A stretch of DNA of 64,000 nt from Bacillota bacterium (GTDB taxonomy: Bacteria; Bacillota; Sulfobacillia; Sulfobacillales; Sulfobacillaceae), in NCBI GenBank assembly GCA_026627065.1, contig JAPNUO010000004.1, positions 189,495 through 253,494 on the forward strand. Direction: 5' to 3'. Both the position numbers and the translations under genes were made by a program. Below the pieces are notes generated by a model. It was not told the DNA's origin, made no database searches, and saw only the letters and a program-made list of their open reading frames with translations. Positions 1 to 9,042 of this stretch are shown here, piece after piece; positions within the stretch are counted from its first letter, which is position 1, and the number at the start of each line of letters is the position of its first letter.

Positions 1-4
1 GAGG

Positions 5-88
5 GCGAGGGTGATGGAATGGCAGACATGCGAGACTTAGGATCTCGTGCCGAAAGGCGTAAGGGTTCAAGTCCCTTCCCTCGCACCA
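5..88 (+). tRNA. tRNA-Leu (anticodon TAG)
   Basis: The acceptor strands GCGAGGG (5-11) and CCCTCGC (78-84) pair perfectly, followed by discriminator A85 and an encoded CCA at 86-88. The anticodon stem CGAGA/TCTCG encloses the loop CTTAGGA, giving anticodon TAG. The long variable arm and the T-loop GGTTCAAGTCC fit a class II leucine tRNA. The gene lies 4 bases upstream of tRNA-Gly and is probably co-transcribed with it. Confidence 0.95.
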
Positions 89-92
89 TAGC

Positions 93-167
93 GCGGAAGT
101 AGCTCAGTGGTAGAGCATCGCCTTGCCAAGGCGGGGGTCGCGGGTTCAAATCCCGTCTTCCGCTCCA
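93..167 (+). tRNA. tRNA-Gly (anticodon GCC)
   Basis: GCGGAAG (93-99) pairs with CTTCCGC (157-163); discriminator T164 and an encoded CCA (165-167) follow. The loop TTGCCAA between TCGCC and GGCGG gives anticodon GCC. The D-loop AGCTCAGTGGTAGAGC and T-loop GGTTCAAATCC are canonical. It follows tRNA-Leu directly and is followed by a terminator hairpin. Confidence 0.96.
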
Positions 168-172
168 GTTTT

Positions 173-200
173 GAGGCAGAAATTCTGCCTCTGTTTTCTT
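173..200 (+). terminator. Rho-independent terminator after the tRNA pair
   Basis: GAGGCAG (173-179) pairs with CTGCCTC (185-191) around a 5-base loop and is followed by the T-rich tail TGTTTTCTT. It closes the tRNA-Leu/tRNA-Gly unit just before the tig promoter. Confidence 0.8.
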
Positions 201-205
201 ATGCG

Positions 206-234
206 TTGGCGTGGGGCCGTGCCCGTGCTATAAT
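206..234 (+). promoter_or_regulatory. Sigma-A-type promoter for tig-clpP-clpX
   Basis: TTGGCG (206-211) and TATAAT (229-234) are separated by 17 bases. A TG at 226-227 adds an extended -10. It lies 38 bases upstream of the tig start, between the tRNA terminator and the gene. Confidence 0.75.
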
Positions 235-271
235 GGGTTGATTTTTAACGGACCAGAGGAGGAATTTAAGA

Positions 272-1582
272 GTGGATGTGGCGTTGGAGCGGTTGCCGAA
301 CGCGGTGGCGAAGGTGTCGGTCACCGTTGACCCAGCGGATGTCAGCCAGGCGATGGACCGCGCTTTTAAAGCTGTGGTAGGTCGGTACAACATTCCCGGA
401 TTTCGTCGCGGGAAGGCTCCTCGGAAAATCTTTGAACGGTATGTGGGCCGGGGTGTTTTGCTGCAAGAAGCCGCCCAGCTCCTGGTCAACCGACACTTTC
501 ACGAGGCGCTAGAGAAAGCGCAGGTGGAGGCTGTGGGGGAGCCCCGGATCAATATTGTGGCTTTAGAGGAGGACAAGCCGTTTCAATTCGACATCGAGGT
601 CGAGGCGAAGCCGCCCATTGTTTTGGAGCCTTTTGACGATCTGCTGGCGGAACCTTTGGTGGTGCCGGAAGCGACCGAGGAGGACATCCAAAAGGAACTT
701 CAAGCTCTGGCCAAATCCCAAGCTCAGCTGGTGCCCGTTGAGGATGAACCCGTGGCCATGGGCGACCACGTCGTCTTGAAATTAAAGGGATATTTAGCCA
801 ATAATGAGGACGAGGCTAACGAGCCCTTTGTCGAAGATGACGACTATACGCTGGAAGTCGGATCTGGCTTGGCCGTCGAAGGGCTGGAGACGCAGCTCAT
901 CGGGCTAAAATTAGGGGAGCCTGCCACTATTCGCCTGACGTATCCGGAGAATCATCCGGATGTGGCGCTAAAAGGCCAAGATGTCCGATTCGAGGTTACC
1001 GTGACCGACATCAAGCGCCCAGATGTGCCGCCGCTGGACGATGACTTGGCCTCGACGCTCGGGTACGGTAGCCTGCAGGAATTGCGGGATGTCGTCGCGA
1101 ATAGAGTGCAGGAGCGGTTGACGTTGCAAGCCAGGAGTGATAGAGTAGCAAAAATTTTGGGTAAGCTGAAGGAGCGCGTCTCGTTCGATCTGCCGTCGGT
1201 TTTGGTGGAGCGAGCGATTCATAATCAGATGCATGAATTAGATAATATGTTAAGGCGAATGGGGGCTAACCTGGAAGAGTACCTAGAAAGCCGCCAGATT
1301 AGTCTTGAGCAGTTGCACGAGGAGATGCGGCCGCAGGCGGAAGAACGGGTCAAGGAGGAGTTGCTGCTTGAAGCCGTAGCGCGGAGCGTGAACCTCACGG
1401 TAACGGATGATGAAATCCGAGAGAGTCTCAAGCCCACGGCCGAGGCGTTTCGTCAGTCCGTAGACGAGTGGTATGAAGCCTTGGAGAGGCAAGGCGAGAT
1501 CGAAATATTGCGCACGGGCATGTTGATCAGCAAGGCCAGCGATTACCTGGCGACCACGGTGCGCACCGACGATGCGCGGTAA
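272..1582 (+). CDS. tig: Trigger factor (ribosome-associated chaperone / prolyl isomerase)
   Basis: Trigger factor binds at the ribosomal exit tunnel and helps nascent chains fold. The 436-residue product has the usual length and domain order. The N-terminal ribosome-binding part carries the [13 protein letters not shown] signature near residue 43. A FKBP-type domain lies around residues 150-240 and a long helical C-terminal part completes the protein. The GTG start at 272 is chosen because AGAGGAGGA (256-264) lies at good spacing. The gene opens a tig-clpP-clpX operon, an arrangement common in Clostridia and other Firmicutes. Its TAA stop overlaps an in-frame ATG of the clpP reading frame, but clpP probably starts 18 bases later. 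Confidence 0.95.
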   Translation: MDVALERLPNAVAKVSVTVDPADVSQAMDRAFKAVVGRYNIPGFRRGKAPRKIFERYVGRGVLLQEAAQLLVNRHFHEALEKAQVEAVGEPRINIVALEEDKPFQFDIEVEAKPPIVLEPFDDLLAEPLVVPEATEEDIQKELQALAKSQAQLVPVEDEPVAMGDHVVLKLKGYLANNEDEANEPFVEDDDYTLEVGSGLAVEGLETQLIGLKLGEPATIRLTYPENHPDVALKGQDVRFEVTVTDIKRPDVPPLDDDLASTLGYGSLQELRDVVANRVQERLTLQARSDRVAKILGKLKERVSFDLPSVLVERAIHNQMHELDNMLRRMGANLEEYLESRQISLEQLHEEMRPQAEERVKEELLLEAVARSVNLTVTDDEIRESLKPTAEAFRQSVDEWYEALERQGEIEILRTGMLISKASDYLATTVRTDDAR

Positions 1583-1599
1583 TGGGTGGAGGGAAAAAC

Positions 1600-2214
1600 A
1601 TGAGCTACTTGGTGCCGATGGTCATTGAGCAAACCAACCGGGGAGAACGTTCCTACGATATTTATTCTCGATTGCTGAAGGAACGCATTATCTTTCTCGG
1701 AAATGCCATAGACGACGATGTGGCCAACTTGGTCGTCGCGCAGTTGCTTTTTCTCGAGAGCGACGACCCCGACCGGGACATTAACTTGTACATTAACTCG
1801 CCCGGGGGATCAGTAACGGCCGGCCTGGCGATTTACGACACAATGCAGCATATTAAGCCGGATGTGTCGACCATCTGCGTAGGGTTGGCTGCTAGCATGG
1901 GGGCGGTGCTCCTCGCGGGGGGGGCGCCAGGTAAGCGTTACGCCTTGCCCAATGCGCGCGTCATGATTCATGAGCCGTGGGTGAATCAAATGGGTGGAAA
2001 GATCACCGATTTGGACATTCAGATGAAAGAGCTCATTCGCAACCGGGAGGCGCTCGCGCGCATTTTGGCGAAGCACAGCGACCATTCAGTGGAGCAGATT
2101 TTGAAAGAGACGGAGCGCGACTACTGGATGACTGCCGAAGAGGCAAAGGCATATCATTTAGTGGATGAGGTGTTGATGCCGCGCGCCAGCGTGCCGGCAG
2201 CCGCACCACAGTAG
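1600..2214 (+). CDS. clpP: ATP-dependent Clp protease proteolytic subunit ClpP
   Basis: ClpP is the serine peptidase core that degrades proteins unfolded by ClpX or other Clp ATPases. The 204-residue protein contains the oxyanion segment SPGGSVTAG and the catalytic triad: Ser99 in AASMGAVL, His124 in MIHEPW and Asp174 in ERDYWM. I place the start at ATG 1600, preceded by GGTGGAGGG with 6-7 base spacing. An upstream in-frame ATG at 1582 overlaps the tig stop but has no good ribosome site. The gene sits between tig and clpX, so chaperone, unfoldase and protease are made together. Confidence 0.95.
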   Translation: MSYLVPMVIEQTNRGERSYDIYSRLLKERIIFLGNAIDDDVANLVVAQLLFLESDDPDRDINLYINSPGGSVTAGLAIYDTMQHIKPDVSTICVGLAASMGAVLLAGGAPGKRYALPNARVMIHEPWVNQMGGKITDLDIQMKELIRNREALARILAKHSDHSVEQILKETERDYWMTAEEAKAYHLVDEVLMPRASVPAAAPQ

Positions 2215-2256
2215 GCGGCCGAGGATGGGTAAGCAACGCGGATAAGGGGGCGGACC

Positions 2257-3534
2257 ATGTTTAAGTTCACCGATGAGAAGGGTCAATTAAAGTGTTCGTT
2301 CTGCGGGAAATATCAGGATCAAGTCAAACGCTTGATTGCCGGTCCTGGGGGCGTCTACATTTGCGACGAATGCGTTGAGTTGTGCTCGGAAATTATTGAA
2401 GAGGAACTCAACGACGATGTTGAGTTTGAGCTCAAGGACATCCCCAAGCCCGCAGAAATTCGAGCCATCTTGGACCAGTACGTCGTCGGCCAAGACCGAG
2501 CCAAGAAGACCCTGTCGGTTGCGGTCTACAACCATTACAAGCGCATCAATTTGGGCAGCAAGGTGGACGACGTCGAGCTGCAGAAGTCGAACATTCTGAT
2601 GCTCGGACCGACGGGATCCGGGAAGACTTTGTTGGCCCAGACGCTGGCGAGAATTTTGAATGTGCCCTTCGCGATTGCCGATGCAACCTCCTTAACCGAG
2701 GCCGGTTACGTTGGTGAAGATGTGGAGAACATTCTGCTGAAACTCATTCAGGCGGCAGACTACGATGTGGAAAAAGCGGAAAAGGGCATCGTGTACATCG
2801 ATGAGGTCGACAAGATTGCGCGGAAATCGGAGAATCCATCGATTACACGAGATGTGTCAGGGGAAGGTGTGCAGCAAGCCCTGCTGAAAATCTTGGAAGG
2901 CACGGTGGCTTCGGTGCCGCCGCAGGGGGGCCGCAAGCATCCGCACCAAGAGTTTATCCAGATCGACACCACGAACATTCTGTTTATCGTCGGCGGTGCG
3001 TTCGACGGGATTGACAAGATTATTAAGGCCCGCATCGGGAAGAAGGGCTTGGGATTCAACGCCGAGATTCAAAGCAAGGACGACGTGAAGATTGGCGACG
3101 TATTGGCGAAGATCATGCCGGAGGATCTGCTAAAGTTCGGGTTGATTCCGGAATTTGTCGGCCGTTTGCCCATTACCGTGACCTTGGATGCTCTCGACGA
3201 AGAGGCCCTCGTCAAGATTTTGACTGAGCCGCGCAATGCGTTGATTAAGCAGTATCAAAAGATGCTGCAAATGGACAACGTGGAACTGGAGTTCAAGGAA
3301 GAAGCTGTGCGGGCGGTGGCCAGAGAAGCGATGCGGCGCAACACGGGAGCTCGGGCGCTGCGGGCGATTATCGAAGACATTATGCTGGACGTGATGTACG
3401 AGATGCCGGGCCGCACCGATGTGGCGAAGTGCATCATTACCCGAGAGGTGGTCGAGAAGCGGGAAGAGCCGTTATTGGTGACCGCACAAGGCAACAAGTC
3501 GCGGTCGAAAAAGCAGAAGGAAGAGACAGCGTAG
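2257..3534 (+). CDS. clpX: ATP-dependent Clp protease ATP-binding subunit ClpX
   Basis: ClpX is the AAA+ unfoldase that feeds substrates to ClpP. The 425-residue protein begins with a four-cysteine zinc-binding domain (CSFCGKY, then CDECVELC), which binds substrates and adaptors. Walker A GPTGSGKT lies near residue 118 and Walker B is [10 protein letters not shown]. The ClpP-contacting loop contains IGF-like residues (LGFNAEI). An AAGGGGGCGG ribosome site precedes the ATG. It is the last gene of the tig-clpP-clpX unit; a hairpin terminator follows. In Bacillus lonB and lon come next, but here they are about 10.6 kb away. Confidence 0.97.
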   Translation: MFKFTDEKGQLKCSFCGKYQDQVKRLIAGPGGVYICDECVELCSEIIEEELNDDVEFELKDIPKPAEIRAILDQYVVGQDRAKKTLSVAVYNHYKRINLGSKVDDVELQKSNILMLGPTGSGKTLLAQTLARILNVPFAIADATSLTEAGYVGEDVENILLKLIQAADYDVEKAEKGIVYIDEVDKIARKSENPSITRDVSGEGVQQALLKILEGTVASVPPQGGRKHPHQEFIQIDTTNILFIVGGAFDGIDKIIKARIGKKGLGFNAEIQSKDDVKIGDVLAKIMPEDLLKFGLIPEFVGRLPITVTLDALDEEALVKILTEPRNALIKQYQKMLQMDNVELEFKEEAVRAVAREAMRRNTGARALRAIIEDIMLDVMYEMPGRTDVAKCIITREVVEKREEPLLVTAQGNKSRSKKQKEETA

Positions 3535-3560
3535 AGCACCGTGCGGCGGAACTTAGCAAA

Positions 3561-3590
3561 GAAGGCCCTCGTTTCGGGGGCCTTCTGATG
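3561..3590. terminator. Shared terminator hairpin between clpX and the convergent sulfotransferase gene
   Basis: GAAGGCCC (3561-3568) pairs with GGGCCTTC (3578-3585) around a 9-base loop. The downstream T content is modest on the plus strand. On the minus strand the hairpin is followed by TTTGCT, so it may serve both converging genes. Confidence 0.6.
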
Positions 3591-3600
3591 CTTTGCGAGG

Positions 3601-4458
3601 CTACGGTGCGAGCCAGTGCGACAGGTCGCGCCCAATGAGTTCCTGGGTGCGGGCAATGTCCGCGCGGAAATATTCCCTTAATGCGGCGCGGGTGGCGGGA
3701 TTTACCGGGGGATGCTGCAGCAAGGTTTCGTGAGCGGAACCGCTAAGGCGGGTGGCCAGGCGCTCGGGGAGAAACCGCTTGACCGTGCGGCCTGCCGACT
3801 TAATCAAGCGGAACATGGTTTCGTGTTGGGGAATTCCCGACGCGTTGGTTTTGTGTCGCAGATCGGGATAAAAGGTCGCGTCAACCCCCAGGAACTCAAA
3901 GATGTGCTGAAATACGGCGCGCGGATCCTGCTCGAGGTCGTCCTGCAGCAAAAACAGCAGTTGTTCCCGCGGAAAGAGGGCCAAGTATCGGGCGATCTGA
4001 TCGCTGTACAGACCGACCTCACGGTACAATGAAAAGGGGGGCGCGTTTTGCTGCCGCCGTTCCTCTTCCGCCGCCAAGGCTTTCTCCAGCGTGTCCAAGG
4101 GTTCGGTTTTTAAGAACCGCTGGAAGGTGTACTGGGAGATGGCGCGGTCCACCGGATTGCGAAGAATGGCAATGAGTCGGGCCTCCGGAATGAGTTCGCG
4201 GATGCGGCGCGGAGCCTCGGGATGGTAGAGATAGAGAGTAGATGCTTCCCCGCGCGCCTTGTAGTGCTCGGATCCCACGAAGAGCGCCTCGTAGGCCGAC
4301 CGGTCGCCAATGACGCCGGGGCGCGTCTCGCCCTCATAGGCGAAAAACATGGGTTCTTTGACATCGCTCATGAAGACTTCAGGATGTTGTCGCAATCCCC
4401 GGTAAAGATGCGTGGTGCCGGAACGGGGAGCGCCGATGATGAGAAAGTTGGGCAACAC
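3601..4458 (-). CDS. PAPS-dependent sulfotransferase domain protein
   Basis: The 285-residue protein starts with the 5-prime-phosphosulfate-binding loop IIGAPRSGTTHLYRGL (residues 7-22). Later it has the 3-prime-phosphate-binding type segment AILRNPVDRAISQY, both hallmarks of the Sulfotransfer family related to heparan-sulfate N-sulfotransferases. Such enzymes transfer a sulfuryl group from PAPS to carbohydrate, lipid or peptide acceptors; the acceptor cannot be read from sequence. No signal peptide is visible, so it is probably cytoplasmic. The GTG start is supported by AGGAGGAGG about 8 bases upstream. The gene diverges from an ATP sulfurylase/APS kinase fusion, which would make its donor PAPS. 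Confidence 0.85.
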   Translation of the reverse strand: MLPNFLIIGAPRSGTTHLYRGLRQHPEVFMSDVKEPMFFAYEGETRPGVIGDRSAYEALFVGSEHYKARGEASTLYLYHPEAPRRIRELIPEARLIAILRNPVDRAISQYTFQRFLKTEPLDTLEKALAAEEERRQQNAPPFSLYREVGLYSDQIARYLALFPREQLLFLLQDDLEQDPRAVFQHIFEFLGVDATFYPDLRHKTNASGIPQHETMFRLIKSAGRTVKRFLPERLATRLSGSAHETLLQHPPVNPATRAALREYFRADIARTQELIGRDLSHWLAP

Positions 4459-4603
4459 GGGGGGTGCCTCCTCCTAGTGGGACTGCCATTACTATATACG
4501 AAGGGAAAATGGAACCTCCCTGAAATATGACTTAAGTTCCGCGAACGTCCTCCATACTGTCAGAAAATGCGGTAGGCTTAAAGAATAGAGTGTCGTAAAG
4601 GAT

Positions 4604-6304
4604 GTGAAAAAAGCGGTGAAGGAGCATCTGTGGGTATTGACGCCACAGCAGCGATGTGACTTGGACTTATTGCTTACGGGCGCATTTTTTCCGCTGAAAG
4701 GGTTTTTAACAGCGAAGGATTATGAGGCGGTTTTGGACCACATGACGCTGGCTCAGGGCGAGTTGTGGCCCATTCCGGTGGTCCTCGATGTGCCGGAATC
4801 GTTCGCGCAGGGCTTGGCACACGGCGACGCCGTTCTCCTGGCGCGCGAAGACCAAACGCCTTTGGCGGAATTGACGGTCGAGGACGTTTATGAAGTGGAT
4901 TTAGATGAAGAATCCCTGGCGGTGTACGGGACGACCGACCGCCGCCACGAAGGAGTAGCCGCCTTATATCGACGCCATCGCTGGTGCATTGGGGGCCGCG
5001 TGCATGCGCTGGATCTGGAACGGTTAGACCTTGCGAGGCGGGTGGATTTTCTCCCCCTGTACCGCACGCCAGGGGAGATGAAGGCGCGGTTTCGGCGGCT
5101 AAATCGTCCGGTGGTTGCGTTTCACACGCGCAACGCAATGCATGGCGGGCATTACGCGTTAACGCTGAGGGCAATGGAAGCTGTGAATGGACATCTTTTT
5201 ATTCATCCCACCACGGGTCCGACGAAAACGGGAGACTTGTCTCCGGCGCTGCGATTGAAATCCATTTGGGCCTTGACGCCAAGCTATCCTGCGATGGAGG
5301 ATGGGTCGCCTTCCGTGACCTTGGCGACTTTGCCGTTGGCGATGCGGATGGCGGGACCCCGGGAAGCCTTGTGGCACGCTTTAATACGTCAGAATTTTGG
5401 CGCTGATTATTTTATTGTTGGACGTGCGCCGGCCGATCCGGGAAAGAATCCTGGGCGGCCCGACGGCTATTGGTATCCCCCGTTTGCCGCTCAAGAACTG
5501 CTCGATGAAATGAGCCCCCGCATGACAATTCGTCCGTTGCCGTTTCCCGAGTACGCCTGGCATGTGCGCGAACGGCGATATGTTCCCGTGACCCCGGAAA
5601 GCCAGCCGCATGTTCAGCAATTGTCAGGCACGCGGGTGCGCGCCATGTTGCAAGCTGGACAACCATTGCCCGAATGGTACGCTCCCGAGCCGGTGAGAAC
5701 GGTGCTGCACCAAGCATATGCGCGTACGGGGCGCGGCGCCGTCATTTTTCTGACCGGGTTGCCGGCGTCCGGCAAAAGCACCCTGGCCAATGCGCTATAC
5801 CATGTCTTGACCTTGCGGACGGACCGCCCGGTGACCTTGTTGGACGGCGACGTGATCCGCCGTCACTTATCCAAGGGGCTGGGATTCAGCCGCGAGGACC
5901 GGTTGGAAAATATGGCGCGGGTGGGCTTTGTATCCCAACTGGTGGTGCAGCACGGGGGAATTGTCGTGGTCGCCATGGTGGCTCCGTTGGCCGAAGGGCG
6001 TCAGCGGTTTCGCGAAATGGTTGAGCCGTGGGGCGACTTTATCGAAGTGTACGTGGCGACGCCATTGGCGGAATGCGAGCGGCGCGATCCCAAAGGGCTG
6101 TACCGTGAGGCCAGAGCAGGCCATGTAAAAGAAATGACGGGCATCCAGTCGCCCTATGAAGAGCCGGTCGCGCCTGAACTCGTGATCGTCTCAGGTCAAC
6201 GGCCGTTTGAAGAGGATCTGGATACCCTTGTGCAATATTTGGAATCCCGCCGCATCATCGAGGAGTTGGAGCCTGGCATCGTCGCCGCGGTGACCCGGGA
6301 GTGA
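4604..6304 (+). CDS. Bifunctional sulfate adenylyltransferase / adenylylsulfate kinase (PAPS synthetase), variant
   Basis: The 566-residue fusion has an N-terminal ATP sulfurylase domain (about 1-375) and a C-terminal APS kinase domain (about 378-545), the order known from fungal and Aquifex enzymes. The kinase half looks intact: Walker A GLPASGKS (385-392), LDGDVIRRHLS, and the DPKGLYREARAG segment. The sulfurylase half keeps the fold signatures LTGAFFPLKGFLT, LPLAMRMAGPREALWHA and QLSGTRVRAML. Two active-site motifs are altered: HTRNAMHGGH (174-183) in place of QTRNPxHRAH, and GRAPADPGKN (from 273) in place of GRDHAGPGKN. The GTG start is the only early candidate. With the neighbouring sulfotransferase it probably forms a PAPS production-and-use pair. 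Whether the sulfurylase half is fully active is open. Confidence 0.85.
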   Translation: MKKAVKEHLWVLTPQQRCDLDLLLTGAFFPLKGFLTAKDYEAVLDHMTLAQGELWPIPVVLDVPESFAQGLAHGDAVLLAREDQTPLAELTVEDVYEVDLDEESLAVYGTTDRRHEGVAALYRRHRWCIGGRVHALDLERLDLARRVDFLPLYRTPGEMKARFRRLNRPVVAFHTRNAMHGGHYALTLRAMEAVNGHLFIHPTTGPTKTGDLSPALRLKSIWALTPSYPAMEDGSPSVTLATLPLAMRMAGPREALWHALIRQNFGADYFIVGRAPADPGKNPGRPDGYWYPPFAAQELLDEMSPRMTIRPLPFPEYAWHVRERRYVPVTPESQPHVQQLSGTRVRAMLQAGQPLPEWYAPEPVRTVLHQAYARTGRGAVIFLTGLPASGKSTLANALYHVLTLRTDRPVTLLDGDVIRRHLSKGLGFSREDRLENMARVGFVSQLVVQHGGIVVVAMVAPLAEGRQRFREMVEPWGDFIEVYVATPLAECERRDPKGLYREARAGHVKEMTGIQSPYEEPVAPELVIVSGQRPFEEDLDTLVQYLESRRIIEELEPGIVAAVTRE

Positions 6305-6333
6305 GCGCCTGAGCCAGGTCGGTGTCGAAGACA

Positions 6334-9042
6334 CTAGGAAGACGCGGGATCCGGATCGGAAGGCGGCGTCAGGGAGCGACTCGTGGTGATTTTGACGGGA
6401 TGATCGGAAACCGTGAGCGACGCGGTCGCGGTCATCGTTACCGGACTGGGAGGCCCCGCCGGGCGCTGGACGACGGTGAAGGTTTCGGTGAAGGCCGCCC
6501 CGGGCTCGAGGGGCCCAAACGCAGCGGTGGGGCTATTGCTTGGCGTGGCCGGCGCTTCCGAATCGGTGGCTTCCGCGATCCAGCCGGGAGGCAGCGCCAG
6601 GGTTAAAGAACCCATTTCGGGCACATTAATGTTGTTAATGACCGTCACGGCAATGGATAGCGGGCCAGATGCATTGGGCGACAGCGGATGAATAAAGACG
6701 GTGGCAGGCGCAATGCCGTTGACAGTACCGGTAGTGACGAGCGCTTCCAACACCGTGGGAGGGAGCGTGCCCGTGAGAAACACCGGTTCAGGCGTCAGCG
6801 GGACGGTGAGTGTGCCGTTCTTGGGAGGGATGGGGTTGCCCATCCAGTTGGCGGCAGTGATCAGGTTTGCGCCGGCGGGATTGACCGTTAAACTGCCCCG
6901 ACCACTGGTCGACGTCGACCAAAGGGCAATGAGCGAGGTGCTGCCGTTTTGAAAGGCAAAGGCTTGAATCGCGGCCCCCATGTTGATGGGATTGAGGCCC
7001 GCCGCCGGCTGAAACCCTGCGAGTTCGTGGGCCACCGCGGCCAAAGCGGCATAGCTGGGCAGCGGCCCGTCGTTGGCAGTGAGCTCTCCATAGCCGAGGG
7101 CGGGATAGGACCACTTGAAGAGGAAAAACTTGTTGAGCGACGCAGCCAGACTTTCAATGGCTGCGCGTTCGATATATTCGGCCTGTTGGAGCGGAGTGAC
7201 CACTTGGGTGCTCCAGCCCGTCTCCGTCATCCAAATAGGGTCGGAGCCCACGCCGTTTTGAGTGAGCAATTGCCGTAGATTAGCGATGGTCTCATAGAAG
7301 TCGGCCAGACTCGGATAAGCGCGTCCGGAGTATTCGTGAATGGAGAGCCCGTTAAAACTCAGCGGCCCCGCAGTGTTGATCAGGGTAGACGGCTGCCAGG
7401 CGTAGGCGAGCACGATGGCCGACGGGTCGACGGCGTGAATGGCCGCTGTGGCTGAAGCGACGAGTTCCGCGTACTGCACGGGACTTTCCGACGGCCAGTA
7501 GGCGGGCTGGGAGGGCTCGTTCCAAATCTCCCAAGCGGTGATCCCGTAAGAGTGCCACCCGAGCGCCTGCGCGAGTGTACCGCCGGGCATGTAACGCGAC
7601 ACCACCGCTTGTACGTACTGGTCGTAGTCCTGTAGAAAGGTGGAAAAGCTGACTTGCGGCCCGCCGTCCACCGGAAACGGGTTAGCGTAGCGCCCCCAGT
7701 AGTCCAATAAGCCTAAAAGATTTTCGTGAGCAGCGTGGGCAGCCTCAACCAGGCCATCCGTAGTGTTCCATGTGTAGACGCCGGGCGACGGCTCAATGTT
7801 GTTCCACAAGAGCTGCGTGCGCACCCACTCCACCCCTTGTTCCTTGAAAAGGCGGTAGACGTTCATCCACTTAGATTCCAACGACGGGGTAATCGGCCCG
7901 TAACCGTTGCCGGGACCATTGATGCCGAACGCCGAGTCCGGAGCCAGGGTGGTCAGGTTGGTGGCGTCAGGCACCACGGCAAGCCGCGCGGTGTTTTCTT
8001 GCAAGGGGTTGGCAAGGACCGCAGCGAGCGACGACAGCGAGAGGCCGTCAGTTGCCGCCTCCTTGCGGCGACGAGCCTTGCTCATGGTGAGGCTCTCGTC
8101 TGACACCGGGCTCGTGGTTAAGCGAAAGGTGACGACGTAGGCTCCGTTGGCGCTAATCGGAAGCGTCAGGGGCACCTGGACCGGCTGCCCAGGCGTCAGG
8201 GTGACCGGTACAGTCCCGTTTTGCACCTGATTGCCCTGGGCATCGACAATCTGATACTGGATATCGTAGCTGCCGCCCTGATTGGGCGCGTTAGGGGTGA
8301 CGGTGGCCAGGTAGCTCACCGCTTGGCCGGATTGATAGACTCCACTCAGTTGGGTGGGGCTAACCGACAAGGTTGGAGGCGCCTCGTAGGCGCCAAACGC
8401 GTGAAAGGTGACATCGGCATTGGCTGCCACAACGCCCACAGTGGTGAAGGGCCCAGTGTTGACGAAGTTTGCAGCAATCGTCCACGCGGTGGGCTCCGGG
8501 GCGCCGGCGAGCCAGACCTTGGCAGCCACCCAGGTTCCGTTAATGAGGGCCACCATATCATATGTCTGTCCTGCGCTGATAGCAAAGGGGATGCTTGCAG
8601 GCGTGCCTACGCCTTGGTTAATCAAGGCGAGTTGACCATGGGACAGGGCGATGTCCCACTGAGACGTGCCTGTGCCGGGGGGGCTGCCGCGGCCGAACAC
8701 CCCGATGCGGTACGGCTCGGCGGGATTGACTTGGTTGATCGTGAAGGATGTGACCAGCACCACGTTTTCTCCCACATGGGGCACGGAGGCAATTTGCGTC
8801 GCAAGCGGGCTCTGCGCTCCGTAATTGTCGGCGACGAGTCCTTGCTGCAATGCCGTCCAGCGGCCTCCGCTGGGCAACCCGTTATTGGGGATAAAGGAGG
8901 CACGGAGCGATCCGTCAAAGTGGTCCACGAGGATCGGAATAGGCACGTAGGGTGTCGTTGCCGCCTCCACCGGCAAAGGAACCAAGATCCATGAAACGAC
9001 GAGCAACACCAAACCCAATCCGTACAGGCGTTGAGAGACCAC
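6334..9042 (-). CDS. Large secreted glycoside-hydrolase-like protein (clan GH-A type barrel)
   Basis: This 902-residue protein has a classical signal peptide (hydrophobic stretch about residues 8-24, then VEAATTP). A beta-rich N-terminal module (about 30-310) resembles laminin-G/concanavalin-like folds. A TIM-barrel region (about 370-690) carries the candidate acid/base Glu509 in EIWNEPSQ and the candidate nucleophile Glu607 in WMTETGWST, as in GH39/GH5-like enzymes. The C-terminal part (about 770-890) looks like an alpha-galactosidase NEW3-type beta domain (PPGWIAEATD, PGAAFTETFTV). The substrate is unknown; an extracellular or cell-envelope polysaccharide is likely. The GTG start has AGGGAGG 8 bases upstream. 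It converges on the PAPS synthetase gene with only 29 bases between them. Confidence 0.75.
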   Translation of the reverse strand: MVSQRLYGLGLVLLVVSWILVPLPVEAATTPYVPIPILVDHFDGSLRASFIPNNGLPSGGRWTALQQGLVADNYGAQSPLATQIASVPHVGENVVLVTSFTINQVNPAEPYRIGVFGRGSPPGTGTSQWDIALSHGQLALINQGVGTPASIPFAISAGQTYDMVALINGTWVAAKVWLAGAPEPTAWTIAANFVNTGPFTTVGVVAANADVTFHAFGAYEAPPTLSVSPTQLSGVYQSGQAVSYLATVTPNAPNQGGSYDIQYQIVDAQGNQVQNGTVPVTLTPGQPVQVPLTLPISANGAYVVTFRLTTSPVSDESLTMSKARRRKEAATDGLSLSSLAAVLANPLQENTARLAVVPDATNLTTLAPDSAFGINGPGNGYGPITPSLESKWMNVYRLFKEQGVEWVRTQLLWNNIEPSPGVYTWNTTDGLVEAAHAAHENLLGLLDYWGRYANPFPVDGGPQVSFSTFLQDYDQYVQAVVSRYMPGGTLAQALGWHSYGITAWEIWNEPSQPAYWPSESPVQYAELVASATAAIHAVDPSAIVLAYAWQPSTLINTAGPLSFNGLSIHEYSGRAYPSLADFYETIANLRQLLTQNGVGSDPIWMTETGWSTQVVTPLQQAEYIERAAIESLAASLNKFFLFKWSYPALGYGELTANDGPLPSYAALAAVAHELAGFQPAAGLNPINMGAAIQAFAFQNGSTSLIALWSTSTSGRGSLTVNPAGANLITAANWMGNPIPPKNGTLTVPLTPEPVFLTGTLPPTVLEALVTTGTVNGIAPATVFIHPLSPNASGPLSIAVTVINNINVPEMGSLTLALPPGWIAEATDSEAPATPSNSPTAAFGPLEPGAAFTETFTVVQRPAGPPSPVTMTATASLTVSDHPVKITTSRSLTPPSDPDPASS

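Noticed and set aside
4674..5174. 166-codon minus-strand frame inside the PAPS synthetase gene
   Set aside because: Shadow frame, Pro/Arg-rich, opposite a well-supported enzyme.
8221..8994. 257-codon plus-strand frame inside the secreted hydrolase gene
   Set aside because: Reverse-strand shadow of a signal-peptide protein with clear domains; no motif of its own.
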